Shown: positions 13,301-25,406 of the stretch, one piece after another | How positions within the stretch are numbered: the first letter of the stretch is position 1 | Layout: the number at the start of each line of letters is the position of its first letter | NCBI RefSeq assembly: GCF_910592395.1 | Contig: NC_088309.1 | Span: forward strand, 9,240,501-9,304,500 | Source of the DNA: Lineus longissimus | Lineage: Eukaryota; Nemertea; Pilidiophora; Heteronemertea; Lineidae | Direction of reading: 5' to 3' | Length of the DNA stretch: 64,000 bases | The notes under the pieces: model-generated | Told to the model about the DNA's origin: nothing | The model's database searches: none | Seen by the model: only the letters and a program-made list of their open reading frames with translations | Translations under genes and position numbers: made by a program

Positions 13301-16102
13301 AACTGACACAGAGTCAGGCGCAACTGACACAGATTCTGTCACAACCGCTACTGAATTAGTTGAAGTATTTCCTTTTTTATGTCTGGGTGAACTTGGCTTC
13401 CCCTGCGTGGGGTTCTGCGAAATACCATCCAGAATGTCCTTAATAGGAGAAGACCTGTGATTGTCTATGGGTGCCTGCCTATCATCCTCTTGCTCCACCT
13501 CATCATTTGTCCTCTTGTTTGATGCCTTGCCCCTGGTCCTCTTTCTGCTACTCTTCTTTAAAGTGACATTCGGGAAACCATCCCTAAAATGAAAACAAAC
13601 AGAATTTATTTATTAAGATTAGCATTGTCTTTGACTTTGACAATTCTATAGTGGACAGGGCATGAAGATGTGGGTTCCATTTGGATGCAGGCACATTCCC
13701 CTACAAGAGAAAGGCCAACTCTCCGCGAGAGTAAACGTTTCCTCCTGGGGCACCAGTTTCCTTCATTACAATACATACAGTGATCCATCTTTTTTCAGTT
13801 CTGAGTGATGAGTTCATATAGATTTTGATAGTGTCTCCGGGTATTGTCTGCTTCTCTTCCTAGATGTAACAATACTGCTCACCAATAACACTGACAAACT
13901 GGTTAACTTACCTAATGTTTAAGTGAGATTTCAATGCACTTCCTCGACTGGATTCTGATGTAGAGTCTAGAAAGGGGGAAAAATAGACATTTTGTTCACT
14001 CAAAATACAGCTACAAGATGCAGTCAGATTGACTGGTGAGTGGAAATCCAGGAACAGAATGCACCTGCTTGCGATACTGGATTCACGTCCTCACGTTTGA
14101 TTAGTGTAAGGTCAATCACACTCAATCTGTGAAAGACCCAGTACTAAACAGTCAGCTCTGGGCTGTAGACCAAGCACTTTTACCAGTATATCGCCATGCT
14201 TCTAAACTTACCATCTAAGAAGATAATTTCTGGGCCAGGTGCTGTGATCTTTTTCTTGCCATATCTGGTATTGCGAATGTTTTTGCGCATTGTTTTGGAA
14301 TCCTGAAAATAACACAGCCTTTTAGCCATAGGACACTCATTGCTAAATTTCTATCTTCTTTCAATCTTCCATGTCTTTCTGAATCTTCAATGGACCAGTG
14401 TATTATTGTGGTGTCCCATTGTGACACCTTAGTGGTCAACTTAGCAATTCTGCTCATTCACGTTGATAGAGCGGGGGTTAAATAGTTTACCTTGATCTTC
14501 ATTTTATTTGTTGTCCTCGGTTGTGAATTGGATGTTTCTGGGGTCATGGAGATGTTGAGTTGAACAGGTGGACCTTTGACTGGTGACCCTAATGGAAGGA
14601 ATTACAAAGGTCAGGAATATGAATAACAAATGGAGACTCGTCAAAAGACAGTAAAGGCATCCCAATATAGACAGCACATCAACTACTGCATCAACCCATC
14701 CAAATTTAGCTGTTATCAGTCCACACTCATGAAGTGGGTGCTACTCAATGAAATCAAAAACAGTAGAATGGATGTCCGGGCCCATGAGGTGGCATTAGTG
14801 AATCTCCAACTATTGGCCCAATGGTGAGAACTTGCTTAACTTGAGATGAGCAGTCTCTCCACATCGCCACCATTCAACAGTTCACTTACAAATAGCATCT
14901 TTATCCATTTCATATGCTGTGATGAGGCTCCTAACGGCACCAACAATACCATCCATAGTCTCCTGTGGCTTCAGGCTCCTAGTAAAGAAGTGAGAGACGT
15001 CTTCAGTCATACCATTTAGAAACTGTCAGGCACCTTTAAATCTACACAAACATTACAATGAAACAGCACAGTCTCCGAGACAACTGTCTATCAAAGGCTG
15101 TCACCTCATGGCAGCAGAAGACAGATAAAACTAAAAGCTTTGTTTACATACATCAACACCAACTAATTTCAAATACTAATGTATGTGACCAGACTTGGAT
15201 CCCTCCGTACAACCCTACCTTTTTGTAACTTGTTCCTTGCACAGTGGACATGGCACCTTGGTCTTGGTCCCAAGGGTAGCCAAAATACAATGCCTGAAAA
15301 TGCATGAGAAGAACACATTTATCAGGAGAAGAACATGTAACAACATTAGTCTTTATTGCAAAGCCAGTTAACCTTGGGTTCTATATGATTTATTGAAGAA
15401 AAGGCCAGTGCATACTTACTTGCAAAAAGAATGTTCACATTTTGTAACCATAGGTGTCTTCATGAGATCAAGGCTGAAATGACAAAACAAATTGGATTAT
15501 TAAAAAATTATTTCAAAGGCGTTCTCTTCATCTTCATGTTCCCAGCCGATGATTTTAGTGTGACATCAGAACGACGTCATTGTCATTGACGTAAACAAGG
15601 ATTAGATGATACATGGGGGCTAGAGCAGATTAGAGAGCTGGATGACCAATAACAGACATGCTGTGGCACTACCACTTTCAGTTTCATGCTATGACATAGG
15701 CCTATGTAATGTTAGGCCACACACACCCCGCCATGGCGTGGGCCAGTCTCGTCCAGTCAGTCTAAAACATCTTCATGTAACTGCATGCAATGTGAATGTG
15801 ACTGTCAACAGAAATGAAAGTTGATGCACTATTTGATCTAGGCCACCGACTACTACCAGTAGGACTATTATATGTGATCAACGTTGATATGTGATGTGCA
15901 AACTCAACTGTAAAAAGTCTGTATGCATATGGTAAGACTATGCGAAAGACTGTACATGATGTAGTGTATAAAAATGCATATAAAAAACAGCAGACAATAA
16001 TTGACGTTTTGGCACTTTCATACGAAGCTGTTATTACCATATGGGACAGTTCAAGTTCGCCAACATGCGATCAAGAACTTCGTGAACTTTCTTTGATTCC
16101 AT
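1374..16102 (-). CDS. BRCA1: BRCA1 homologue, complete, 17 coding exons
   Basis: BRCA1 is a nuclear E3 ubiquitin ligase and repair scaffold that pairs with BARD1 and acts in homologous recombination. Coding exons on the minus strand: 16038-16102, 15420-15473, 15219-15293, 14890-14978, 14491-14588, 14212-14302, 13912-13966, 6958-13583, 6587-6718, 6326-6396, 6085-6187, 3682-5849, 3422-3515, 3006-3124, 2692-2827, 2157-2288, 1374-1504. All junctions are GT-AG and keep frame, giving about 3,412 residues (human is 1,863). An N-terminal C3HC4 RING is seen: Cys19, Cys22, Cys34, His36, Cys39, Cys42, Cys55, Cys58. A coiled coil at about 2453-2477 (MREELEAEMAEIKAQME) matches the PALB2-binding helix. Two BRCT repeats run from about 3196 to the end; the phosphoserine-pocket residues Ser3202 (VVSGL) and Lys3251 (CERTLKYFLGIAG) are kept. 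The middle is acidic, low-complexity and rich in Ser/Thr. The start is the Met before the RING, in context AATATGG. Confidence 0.95.
1840..2095. mobile_element. 256-bp MITE in the last BRCA1 intron
   Basis: The two ends are inverted copies of about 35 bp starting CGTTAGCCTCATAGCATAAT (1840-1876 against 2058-2095). Both ends are flanked by the same four bases, ATTT (1836-1839 and 2096-2099), consistent with a target-site duplication. There is no coding capacity, so it would be a non-autonomous DNA transposon. It lies between BRCA1 coding exons 16 and 17. Confidence 0.75.
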
Positions 16103-16118
16103 ATTTTCTCAGTTGGTG

Positions 16119-16300
16119 CTGGAAAATAAGGATAAATAGCCTTTTTATCATGAAAACATTGTCATTTCATAATCGGATTTCCCGCAATCTCGAATTTTGT
16201 TTTCGGACCGATTACACATTGGCCGTGATAGTGACCGAAGACACTTTTGAAAGACCCAATGCGGTAATTGTCCCTTGTGTGAACATTCACACTAATGTGT
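16119..16300 (-). promoter_or_regulatory. Candidate BRCA1 promoter with CCAAT boxes and an E2F-like site
   Basis: Just upstream of the BRCA1 start codon lie TTTCCCGC (16178-16185, E2F-like), a minus-strand GCCAAT (16223-16218) and a plus-strand CCAAT (16255-16259). A splice-acceptor-like TTTCCAG ends at 16119, 17 bases before the ATG, so a non-coding first exon, as in mammals, may lie further upstream. If so, these sites fall in or near intron 1. Motifs are seen directly; their function is inferred from the known E2F and CCAAT control of mammalian BRCA1. Confidence 0.4.
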
Positions 16301-16790
16301 AGTGCAAGCTCTAGTGCACTCACACAACTGTTTGACATAGGGGAGCCCCAAAACCCTGTCTTTCTGACATGTTTTAGCTCTGGAAGCCCCCCCCCCTCTA
16401 AATAAGTCCTTCTGAGACGCTTATCCCGAGGCAATGGAGTGGAACCCCCAAACCATCTCAGCCAAAAGAACTGTTTTGGGGGGGGGGCAGTTTTAGGTTG
16501 TTAGCCTAGGCTAGGGAGTGTCTTCAAGTTTCCATTTCACAGGCAAGATCACGCTCAGAGAGAATGCTAAATTTGGTACTCACATCCAAGAGGGGATCAA
16601 CTGCGGCTGGAGGAATATGGGTTAGGAGGTCTCAGGTCACCTCATGACATGTGCGAGTAAGCACATTAAGACGAAGATCACTCAGTCAATCTCGTAGGCA
16701 CAAGAAGTTTGCATTTGGTAAAGCCTCACTGGCTTTAGTAATCAATTGTAAAAAACTAATCAAATAAATGATTTCAGGTAAAAACAATAC

Positions 16791-16796
16791 TTTATT
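16791..16796 (-). promoter_or_regulatory. Candidate PLBD1 poly(A) signal (AATAAA)
   Basis: The plus strand reads TTTATT, giving AATAAA on minus, about 755 bases after the PLBD1 stop. The intervening 16797-17549 is AT-rich with no gene and would be a long 3' UTR. The stretch 16301-16790 between this signal and the BRCA1 promoter holds C and G runs (16387-16397, 16477-16487) and no other visible feature. Confidence 0.4.
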
Positions 16797-17549
16797 TCTA
16801 AAAGCTAGTACTGTTATCGATTTATAATATATCAAAGGCCCTTTTTAAACAGTGCGTCCCAGAAACAATGTAAGCTCTTGGAGAGCACGTTGTCTGCCAA
16901 AACAAAATTGTCTAGGGATAAATACCTTAAAAACACAATACCTTTGAGCACATTTCTTGGACAACAAATGCAGTAATGTCCCAAAACATAGACTTCGACA
17001 AAATAAAAAGAGATTCAGCATCATTTTTACAATTTATCTAATATTATTATTAACACATGACCTTACAAGTTGATTTCACTTGGAAATGAGTGAAATAAGA
17101 GTATTCTATGTGCTTAAAACAGACCACAGCAGCTGTAGCAATTCAAAAGTGACATACAAAATTAATAAACTCAACAAGCCATACATAGGTACTTAGTTTT
17201 ATCACAAGTACAGATGATTATGCTTCAATATATAACAAATACATCAAGCAATACAATGTAATAGTACCATTTGAGTTCAAATAGATTTGGTCATCATCAC
17301 CATTTTCTGGTGAAATAAAAAAATAAAACTTTACACACAGTTTTGGACCCTTGTTAATTCTGCTAATGGAGGACAGATTGCCAGTGTACACACAATACAG
17401 GTTAAACAAAGGGCTGAAAAATACAACCTTTGCCTGTGGCAAGTTTGATTGGTACATATAGTCCCAAATTGAATGTTTCTGGCCATTCCAAAACACACCT
17501 TAATCATGCGAGTGGATGCCATACCAAAATTCGTAAAGGCTCCCGATTC

Positions 17550-20500
17550 CTACATGCCTCTTGGTCCCATCTTCACGAATTTGAAGTTATATGTCTTAGG
17601 CATACCAATGTGCGAGTCCATAAATGGTGCTCTCCAAGAGAATGGTTCAAGACCAGTTCCAGTTGTTGGTCCATTGATTGCATAGGCCTGTCTCTTCCAT
17701 GCCATGTTGTAGTCAGTCACCTGAAAAATATTTCAGAAGTCAAATAGGCGGCCACAATATCAAGGCACAATATCTGCTCAATTTACAGGGGATAAGGTCT
17801 CCATTGACTATAAACCCAAAACTTTAACTTTTTACTTTTATGATTTTAGACACTACTCTTAAAGAAATGTACAGTAAAGAGGGAGAATTTAAACCTTACC
17901 TTAGTATCAAAACAACCCATTGTAGGTGAATTATGGTCTCCACTCAAGTCACCACGACAACAGATGGTTTTACACGGATCATTTTCTGAATATGGATCAT
18001 GGTGGTAGTCTGAAAGTACAAGGGTATTGGATCCAAAAGTGAATAGATGACAACATATTCAGAGTTATGGCATTTAATTTGTAACTCTTGAGTCAAAGAT
18101 TCAAAGACCGTGGGCGATGAGACAGCTGACCATCAGCTATGTGGTGTTGTTGGTAAGACACTACAAAGGTTACAAAGAGTCTCGTCAACAAAATCTGGCC
18201 GACTCCATCCAGCCTTAGATATGACAGCATGGGAAAAATTGAAAAGTGATTGTACAAGTCAGACGTACTTTGGTGGTTGATTCAAGTGAACGACTGACAG
18301 ACAGATCTGGTCGAGAAAATGTTATGAAAAAAGAAATCTCTCACCATTGTATCTCATAAACCTCATCATATCATCCATTGTTTCCACTTTGTCTGCATCC
18401 CTGCGGAATATCTTTGCTCTCGGCGCCATCTGGTAGGAAAACTCCAAACCCTTCAAGGCGACAATATTCGGGTAACCGCTCATGTTGTAAACGGACTCGT
18501 AGAATGGCACGTTGTAAGATGGCCAATGACCTAAAAAGAGAGATCAAATGTAAAATTTCCACATCGACCTTGCTTGGTTAAGATGACGTAACGTGACATA
18601 CCGTAGAGATAGAAAAATGCTACTTTAGAAGTCAAATGTAATGTACATCATTGACCCACGTGGCGCACTTTGCCCTTGGCAGAAAAAGTTTATAATCTCT
18701 CAGAAGAATAGAGAGGAAAAGTGGCCAAAGGAAACCACCCAGACCAAATAAGCTCTGGTGCAGAGCTCTTTAAGCGAGCTGACTTGGATACTAAAAAAGA
18801 ACCGACTCTCTAGTGTGCATCTCAAAAATTCAGAATGCAGAAGAAGAAGAAGATATTATTTCTTACCATTTCGCAGCATCTTCGTTTGGTCAGCATATAC
18901 TACTAGAGTTGGGATCTGCTCCACAACATACAGTGCGCCATCCTCGATTTCGTGACCCAGTTTTATTTTCTTCAGATCAATTATCATGTACTGGTTATTG
19001 TAGGTGCCTTCAAGAGATAAAAAACGTGTTTTATTTTCTCTCCCTATTCAAAATGGTCCTTTTCTTCCAATCAATTAAAAGGCTTGATTGGTAAACCCCT
19101 CTTTTTTTACATTCTTAACATATCATTCTAATATATCTCAAACATCCAGGCATTTTGCACACAGGCCATTTTCGACATTTCTCCGACACCTTACCTACGA
19201 CACTGCAATCTTAATTCTGAGATCTATAAAAAGACTGTGCCATTGTCTTGTCCTGGGAATGGCACCAGAAGCATTATTAGATTTTCTTTTTCTACCCAAA
19301 ATGACCAGTTTCACCCAATGGCTGAGTACACCAAACCAATAGACAAGTTTGATCAACACATACACTGGTTTGTCTGAGAGCTTACCAGAGTTCTCCAAGC
19401 TGAAATAATGCCCCCATTCTTTTCCACCTTTTGCCATCATATTAGCTATGCGCACTCTCTGCCAGGCAAGTATCGATGAGGGCTTTACGTGATCATAGAG
19501 AGTAGTGTTGAAGACGTTATTTGTTGTCTGCAGCATGACAAGACCATTTGACATGGTGTAGAAATCATCTACTGAGATTATCATACCTAAAAAATTTTCA
19601 TAGTTGGAGAATTCAAGTGAAGTTGTTACGTATGTACGTTCAAGTCAGCTGGTCATTCCAGTACAGATGGTGGATCGAGTGTGAAGCTTTCCTGCTGGAT
19701 CCTGTAATATCTGATTCATCAGTCCTATCACTTTTACTTTTTATTGAAAGAAACTGATTGATTACAAAAGTTATGAAAAAGTTATTTAACTTCAAAACTA
19801 GCAACACTATTGATTAACACCCTATATATCTCACCTGGATAACTTGAAAAAGAGACCTGCTTATTGATAGCTGTTCTGTCTCTCAAGTTGAAGTCATAAT
19901 GCTTGTAACTCCTCATCATTGAGGAATAAAGGAACCATGTCGAATGGGACATGAAGATATTCTCATAGGCCCCAGTTGCCTGAAAAAGAGGTGACCAAGA
20001 TCTGAACCTAACATTTTAGCTAATTTCTAGGATATTTCTTTAAAACACAACACCATTATTAGTTTTTTACAACTGGCAAAAGAACTTTCCCAAAACAGTT
20101 GCATTAAGTGGCTTGCCCAAGATCACAAGTGAAATGGCTACAATTTTCATCATATCGGTACTCATAACTGGAAATCTAGTCATGATCAATTCATGTCCAT
20201 GATATATCACAAGAGAATGGACCCAAATTGGGTCAAATAGCTACTTAATGTTGTGCATACAAGACTCGTGACTGGTTGTCAATGCAGCATTGAACTGATA
20301 AGAACTTGTGACATTCTAAACAAAAATGGATATAATGATGTAATGTATTCTCTGGAAAAAGGATGTTATTGCGGTCTTGCGAAGGATTAATATTAATGGT
20401 GTTGTCAGATCTAGGCCATGACAGCAAATGAGCTACTAAATTCAATACTTTTACAAGTCCATGAAGCAGCCTTTTTATCCAAGAGATTTTCTGTCTTCTC

Positions 20501-22271
20501 ACTGATTAAGTTAAGCAAACCTCGCCTTTGAAATCTGTTAGTTAAAGAGCTTGTTTCACCATCGCCTGAAATACCACACCTTCTACCATCAGATTATCCC
20601 CGTAATTGTTTCCTCATCCAAGGCTTTTCCAAGATACTCAAGTCAACCACTCATGATCCATGCAAACATGAAGTAACAAATCTGGAACTAACTTACTCTT
20701 ATCATTGCTGAACAATGTGAATTCCTCAATACATAACTTTGCACTTCTTTACGAGTCATCTTCTCAAAATTTGGACGGTTCTCTTTATCAACAGCATGAC
20801 GGATGTCGACGAAATCACCCTCGCCATTTAGAAATTCAAAGGCAAACTTAGGTAACTTGGGGACATGCTGAAACAGAATAGAGACAACAGTTTAGGAAAC
20901 AAGAAGACGATTTTAGATGAAGGATTTTTGAAACAGATCTTTCTCGATATAAAAATAATTTCTCTCGTCTTTTAGAATATTGATTTGTCAGCTGTTGCAA
21001 ATTAGGTTTTTAACAAATATTGATTATTTTTATGGTTCCACATTCCATTGTGGCACTTTTTAGATAGATTTAAAACATTGCTTACTCGAAGTTTTGCAGC
21101 AGCATCATTGTACCCTGCAAAAACACCATCCAGCTGGGCCAGAACATAGGAAACATGTCGCCAGAAAGGCGTTCTTCCCGCATCTCTCTCGACCATCTCT
21201 CTCGACCATTTTGACTGGGAGTCCAGAAATGTTTCTATATTTTGAACAAATTTGCGTGTTGTATTAAATGACAAGAATGAGCTGTTAATGTTTTGCCAAT
21301 GTTGATAGATCCTCCTGAAAGAGATTTCAGCCAAAGATTAGATAAGTAGATGCATATTTTTACTAAATACACAACTTATCCAAAAGTTCCCCAAAAGGCA
21401 ATAAATGTCTCAGATTTAAAACACACAAGGTTGCAGCAGTTAACATCATGATATGTTTGATGAATCGCAATAACATGAATAACACAGGAGATTCTTACAC
21501 TTTTTTTTAGAATTTGCCCTTGTAAAGAGGCTTGTCAAGTTACTCACAGATGTTGTAAAATTTTAATAATGTACCAATAAACTATACCTTAAAAAGTAAC
21601 ATTTTTGAATAAATGTACGATAAAGTAAAACAACAATTTGAAAACATATTTACTCTGAAGTTAAGTATCCTTCAAGGTAGCCAGAGGCGAATATCACGTG
21701 TTGATCAAGAAGCTTTGGACCTTTGAAGCCATAGCCAGCTGTGACTTTCAAGATATCCCAACCAGTTACATTTAGAGTACCCGTAAAGTTCCCAACAGCT
21801 GCCCCTCTCTGTTTGTCAAACACCCCAGGTTCGAAGGACGCTTGGCCATTTTTCATGTACACTGTTCCCAGTTGACTCTTTGCAACTGCAAAATAAGACA
21901 ACCACAGGTGGTGACTGCATTGCTGGCAACTGTTGGTTACGTCAAAATCCTCAGCTTTTTTAATGTCAGGTACGCTAACATAGACCTACAATGCTAAAAT
22001 CTGACATTATAAAACTGCTCATTTGTGGAGACATAATGTGTACATAATGTACAGAGGGACAGAGTGTACATAATGTACAGAGCTACTACTGTCCCGGCTA
22101 TTCTGTAGTTAGGCCTAACTTCCCATTATAGTTTTAAGTTGTGAAATATGCTGTCGAGTATGACCAACAAAACCTGAATAAAATAAACATGATAAATAGA
22201 CACTTACCCACTAAAATTGTCAAAAATTGAGAGAGACCAAGGAACACCAAAACTTTCGGTGCGTCTGCCAT
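17550..22271 (-). CDS. PLBD1: Phospholipase B-like 1 (lysosomal Ntn hydrolase), complete, 10 exons
   Basis: PLBD proteins are N-terminal-nucleophile hydrolases of lysosomes or granules; PLBD1 is reported to remove fatty acids from phospholipids. Exons on minus: 22208-22271, 21654-21885, 21086-21314, 20697-20867, 19835-19979, 19386-19586, 18867-19007, 18345-18530, 17900-18009, 17550-17720. They join in frame to 549 residues, close to the human length of about 550. Residues 1-21 form a hydrophobic signal peptide. Family signatures: GTVYMKNGQ near the N-terminus, [20 protein letters not shown] with the likely catalytic, autocleavage Cys227, [23 protein letters not shown], and [13 protein letters not shown]-glycosylation sequons include NFTG, NVTG, NSSF and NMSG, as expected for a secretory-route protein. 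PLBD2 is the alternative; the C-terminal motifs fit PLBD1 better. Transcribed in the same direction as BRCA1, whose start codon lies 1.4 kb beyond its stop. Confidence 0.93.
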
Positions 22272-22288
22272 CTTGAACAACCTGCCGA

Positions 22289-22297
22289 TCATGTGAC
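22289..22297. promoter_or_regulatory. M-box/CLEAR-like E-box upstream of PLBD1
   Basis: TCATGTGAC lies 18 bases upstream of the PLBD1 start codon. TCATGTG is the M-box bound by MiT/TFE factors, which control many lysosomal genes through the related CLEAR motif GTCACGTGAC. Being so close to the ATG, it would have to lie in or near the transcription start. Sequence is seen; function is inference. Confidence 0.35.
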
Positions 22298-22307
22298 CAG
22301 TGTTGCG

Positions 22308-23038
22308 CTTTCGTCCACAGTTTACACCTACCCAAAAGCAAAAGCAGGTAGGTGTAAACTGTAGACGAAAGTGTGGACGAAAGTGTGGACAGCGGCCCTC
22401 TAAGTTTGGTGGGGTGGCATTTCTTTGTCTTTCAATATATTTTAAAGAAATTGCAGTATATTATGCATTATAATCTTTTTAATGGGTCAGCGAAAGAAAA
22501 AAAGAAAAAAATTATTTTGATGGGTGATTTTGATGCCCCTTTTTTGAAGGTTTTCGAAGTGGCCTTTGACTTTGTGGACGGGGAAATGCGAGGTCTCGTG
22601 TCCAAATGTGGACTAATTATCAAAGAATTTGTTGAAACTGTGATATTTCTAACTAGTCCAAATAATATTCTTTCACAAAAACTACTTTTATTTGAATGAC
22701 AATGACAATATCATTCAGTTGTAGGCAAAAATAGTTGGCCCTCTCTCGGACCAACTTTCGTTGATCCAAGATGGCGGCACCACTGAAGCCCTGTTGAAAG
22801 GCTGGTTACTGTAAATCAGTCAGGAGCTATACTAGTCAGTTTCACTGAGACAGACACGTCATACTGTAAAACAGATCAAAATAATTTTTTGCTTTTTTGC
22901 TTTCGTTGACCCATTAAAAAGATTATAATGCATAATATACTGCAATTTCTTTTAAATATATTGAAAGACAAAGAAATGCCAGCCCACCAAACTTAGAGGG
23001 CCGCTGTCCACACTTTCGTCCACAGTTTACACCTACCC
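22308..23038. mobile_element. Palindromic DNA transposon, copy 1, with long inverted arms
   Basis: Two long arms (about 22347-22522 and 22874-23038) are near-perfect inverted copies, beginning GGTAGGTGTAAACTG and containing GGACAGCGGCCCTC. The roughly 350-bp core has no convincing gene. At the left edge, 22308-22332 repeats the outermost end in inverted orientation, forming an extra hairpin with 22347-22371. The core contains CCAAGATGGCGGC near 22770, a YY1-like motif. A second copy occurs at 55372-55808. No clear target duplication was found. The element sits within 40 bases of the PLBD1 start codon. Confidence 0.8.
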
Positions 23039-23283
23039 GATTTGTAACATACTCGATGTGCACATCGCGTCGAGGGATGTCGTAGTTCCATCTAGTAAAT
23101 AACAGGTGGCGCTACAATTAGTACATAACGCGGGAAATACGAATGTAGGTGTGGCGAATGGCAGTCCTCGAGGTTTTTAAAAAGGATGCCCCTCCATAGG
23201 TATGCCCCTCCATAGGTTCTGTCACTTTTAAAGAAGGGGGGGGGGGGGGTGTGTTGTTCCCAGCAGCCATGGGATTCTGTTCA

Positions 23284-23550
23284 GGATTCTTACTTGTGAT
23301 AAACCATTCAATAAGAACTCCAGTTAATGTGGTCATCTGAATGATTCATACTGGAGATAAACCATTAAATGTGATCGGGGGGGGGGGGGGGTCCTAGCAG
23401 CCGCCCTTGGGCTTCTGTTGGCAAGGATTCATACTTGTGATCATCTGAGAGATATGGAATTATACAGGAACAGACGACGACGACGACGACGGATGACAGA
23501 CACTGCATGCGCAGAATTCATACTGGAAATAAACCATTCAATGTGAACTC
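23284..23550 (-). repeat. Scattered copies of the 64-bp satellite unit, inverted
   Basis: Segments near 23284-23372, 23427-23460 and 23515-23550 match the reverse complement of the 64-bp unit that forms the array at 50620-52843 (shared cores TTCATACTGG and AAACCATTCAAT). G runs at 23226-23239 and 23378-23391 and a short ACG run (23473-23491) interrupt them. The pieces are more diverged than array members. Confidence 0.65.
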
Positions 23551-24638
23551 AAAATGATTACAACAATGAGCCGGCCACAATGAGCTAGCAAGCACCCTAC
23601 ATGCACTCAATGACTCATCATGCTACATACTATTTGTTGCATTTGCATCTACTCAATTACATTATGGACATGTTCCTGTTCACAAAATTTTCATATCAAA
23701 TTTCAAATTTCAAATTTTCAACAGACTGCGTAGGCCTTCGATTTGGTGTGATTAAGGCAACAATGTCAGCAGGCAATGCATTAGACAATACATGTACTGA
23801 CCTGCTGTATAGAGAAATTATGACCAATATATAATTTCCCCATTCAGGTCGCCAGGTTGTTGGTGTAAGTGAACCACTACACCACCCAACCCGGAGGGTA
23901 AAGAAAAATAAATTCAAATCATTATCTTTTGAAAATCTTTTTTATTGTTGTACATCCCAAGAATTATCGTAATGGCAATTTGGAATGTCGTGCAGGAGGA
24001 AACCCGTCCCCGGGAGAAAACCTACGCGATCGGAGGGAGCTGCCGACTCCATCATCACACAGGTGACAGGCTTCAACGACTGAGTTTTTTAAATGACATC
24101 AGACGTGTACATTTAAGTACTCCGCCACTCCGAAAGCCCATAACAGGAGAAAACCAGAAGATAGTAATACTATCACACATGGTCTACTCCTTTACAAGAT
24201 GTAATGTCCAAGAAAGACATTGCTAAATAGAGATCTTACACTAGTCAGACTCCACAACTTCAACTCTGCATGCTAATAATATGTTCATTTACTCTTCATG
24301 CATGCATTAAACCTATTATGTATGACTGCAGTTGAGCCATTTCAGCTAACAATAGGTCAGGTCAAGGCTGTCATCACACCATGACTAAACAGCTTAAGGG
24401 CCCAATTTAAATAACAAAAGGACCACATTTCTCATGGCCACTCCACCTTGAGGCCTCCGCTTTGCATCACAAAAGGTTGAGAGGTGACATGTTATTTGCA
24501 TGACAAAAGACGTAGCTTTCGACATGGCAAGACCAGACAGAAGTGGGTATGCAAGTTTTTTGGCAAGTTGGAGTCTAAGATCTCTTTATTTTACTAACAA
24601 GGTCTACATTTATTACGTGCAGGACAAAATGAGACGTC
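23551..24638. other. Intergenic; nothing recognised
   Basis: AT-rich stretch without a conserved frame. Short open frames exist on both strands but none has splice sites or recognisable content. The part near 23995-24060 is more GC-rich and may be an old repeat. Confidence 0.4.
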
Positions 24639-25406
24639 TTACAAAGTTGACGTTTTAATTACACTTTTCTCAAACCATTCAGTACCATGTCTAATCCAAT
24701 TCTCAGTGGGGCAAAAGACCGTCTTCATAATCTGCAGAGCATGATAAATATGCCCTCGCAAGATCTCGAAGCAGTCGATTCTGTCGTCAGGAAATCTTTT
24801 GATATTCTCACAAATATCAATAAAATAATGAGAGTGTTTTCAACTATATAAGTTGAATGTGTCTTTTCATCAATACCTGGTTCCCAGGTATTTGGTAAAA
24901 GTGATTGAGGGAACGCAACTTCTTTAACTTCTTTGTATAGTTGGTCAGTTGTCTCTGGTATTATATGATACCAAGCAACTGAGCCAGCCAACGTTAGAAG
25001 GTCTTGGCTTAACTGCTCAGACCAATGCCCGTGGATTCTGTGGTACTGGGGAGATCGAGAAACAGTAAAAAAGGCCTACGTTCCATCGCAGACACATATG
25101 TTCCTTTTTTGCCTGGGGTTTAAGCAAGAAAGAAATCATATGAACCCCATGTCTCAAGTGATGGAGATATAATAATGAAATATCTGATGAAGTTGGTGAT
25201 TATTTCAGGAGAAAACCATTTCAAGCAGTAGGGTCCTGATGTGTCCTAGGCTATTAGCTTCTGCCTTCATAAGCTAAAAATCAATTTTGCCTAAGACTTA
25301 TTTGTTTGGGTACTGACATGCCCTATTGGCTCTCCATAAGCGCCCACTCCACATTTCGCTTTCTTTCAAAAGATTTTGCCAGAAAATTGTTGATCTCTTG
25401 GATCAT
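24639..25406 (-). pseudogene. Possible gene remnant or frameshifted gene, unknown family
   Basis: On minus, an acceptor-like CTCCCCAG precedes 25045. A protein-like frame then runs through YHRIHGHWSEQLSQDLL, AWYHIIPETTDQLYKEVKE and SLLPNTWEPG. Near 24845 the likely frame shifts by one base at an A run, and continues through FIDICENIKRFPDDRIDCFE and KTVFCPTENWIRHGTEWFEK to a TAA at 24641-24639. The 407 bases are one short of a continuous frame. Upstream, 25406-25323 has a Met in good context (ACCATGA) and 27 codons, including FLAKSFERKRNVEWALMES, before a TAG, but no fitting donor. This could be a decayed gene, a real gene with an unseen intron, or an assembly error. I do not recognise the family. 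Confidence 0.4.

Noticed and set aside
7136-13460. Numerous plus-strand open frames opposite BRCA1
   Set aside because: They are antisense shadows of the large acidic, Ser-rich exon (Leu/Ser/Phe-rich readings) and lack splice or start context.
22373-22699. 108-codon open frame in the palindromic element
   Set aside because: It starts in an inverted arm, has no transposase-like content, and lacks an intact counterpart in the second copy.
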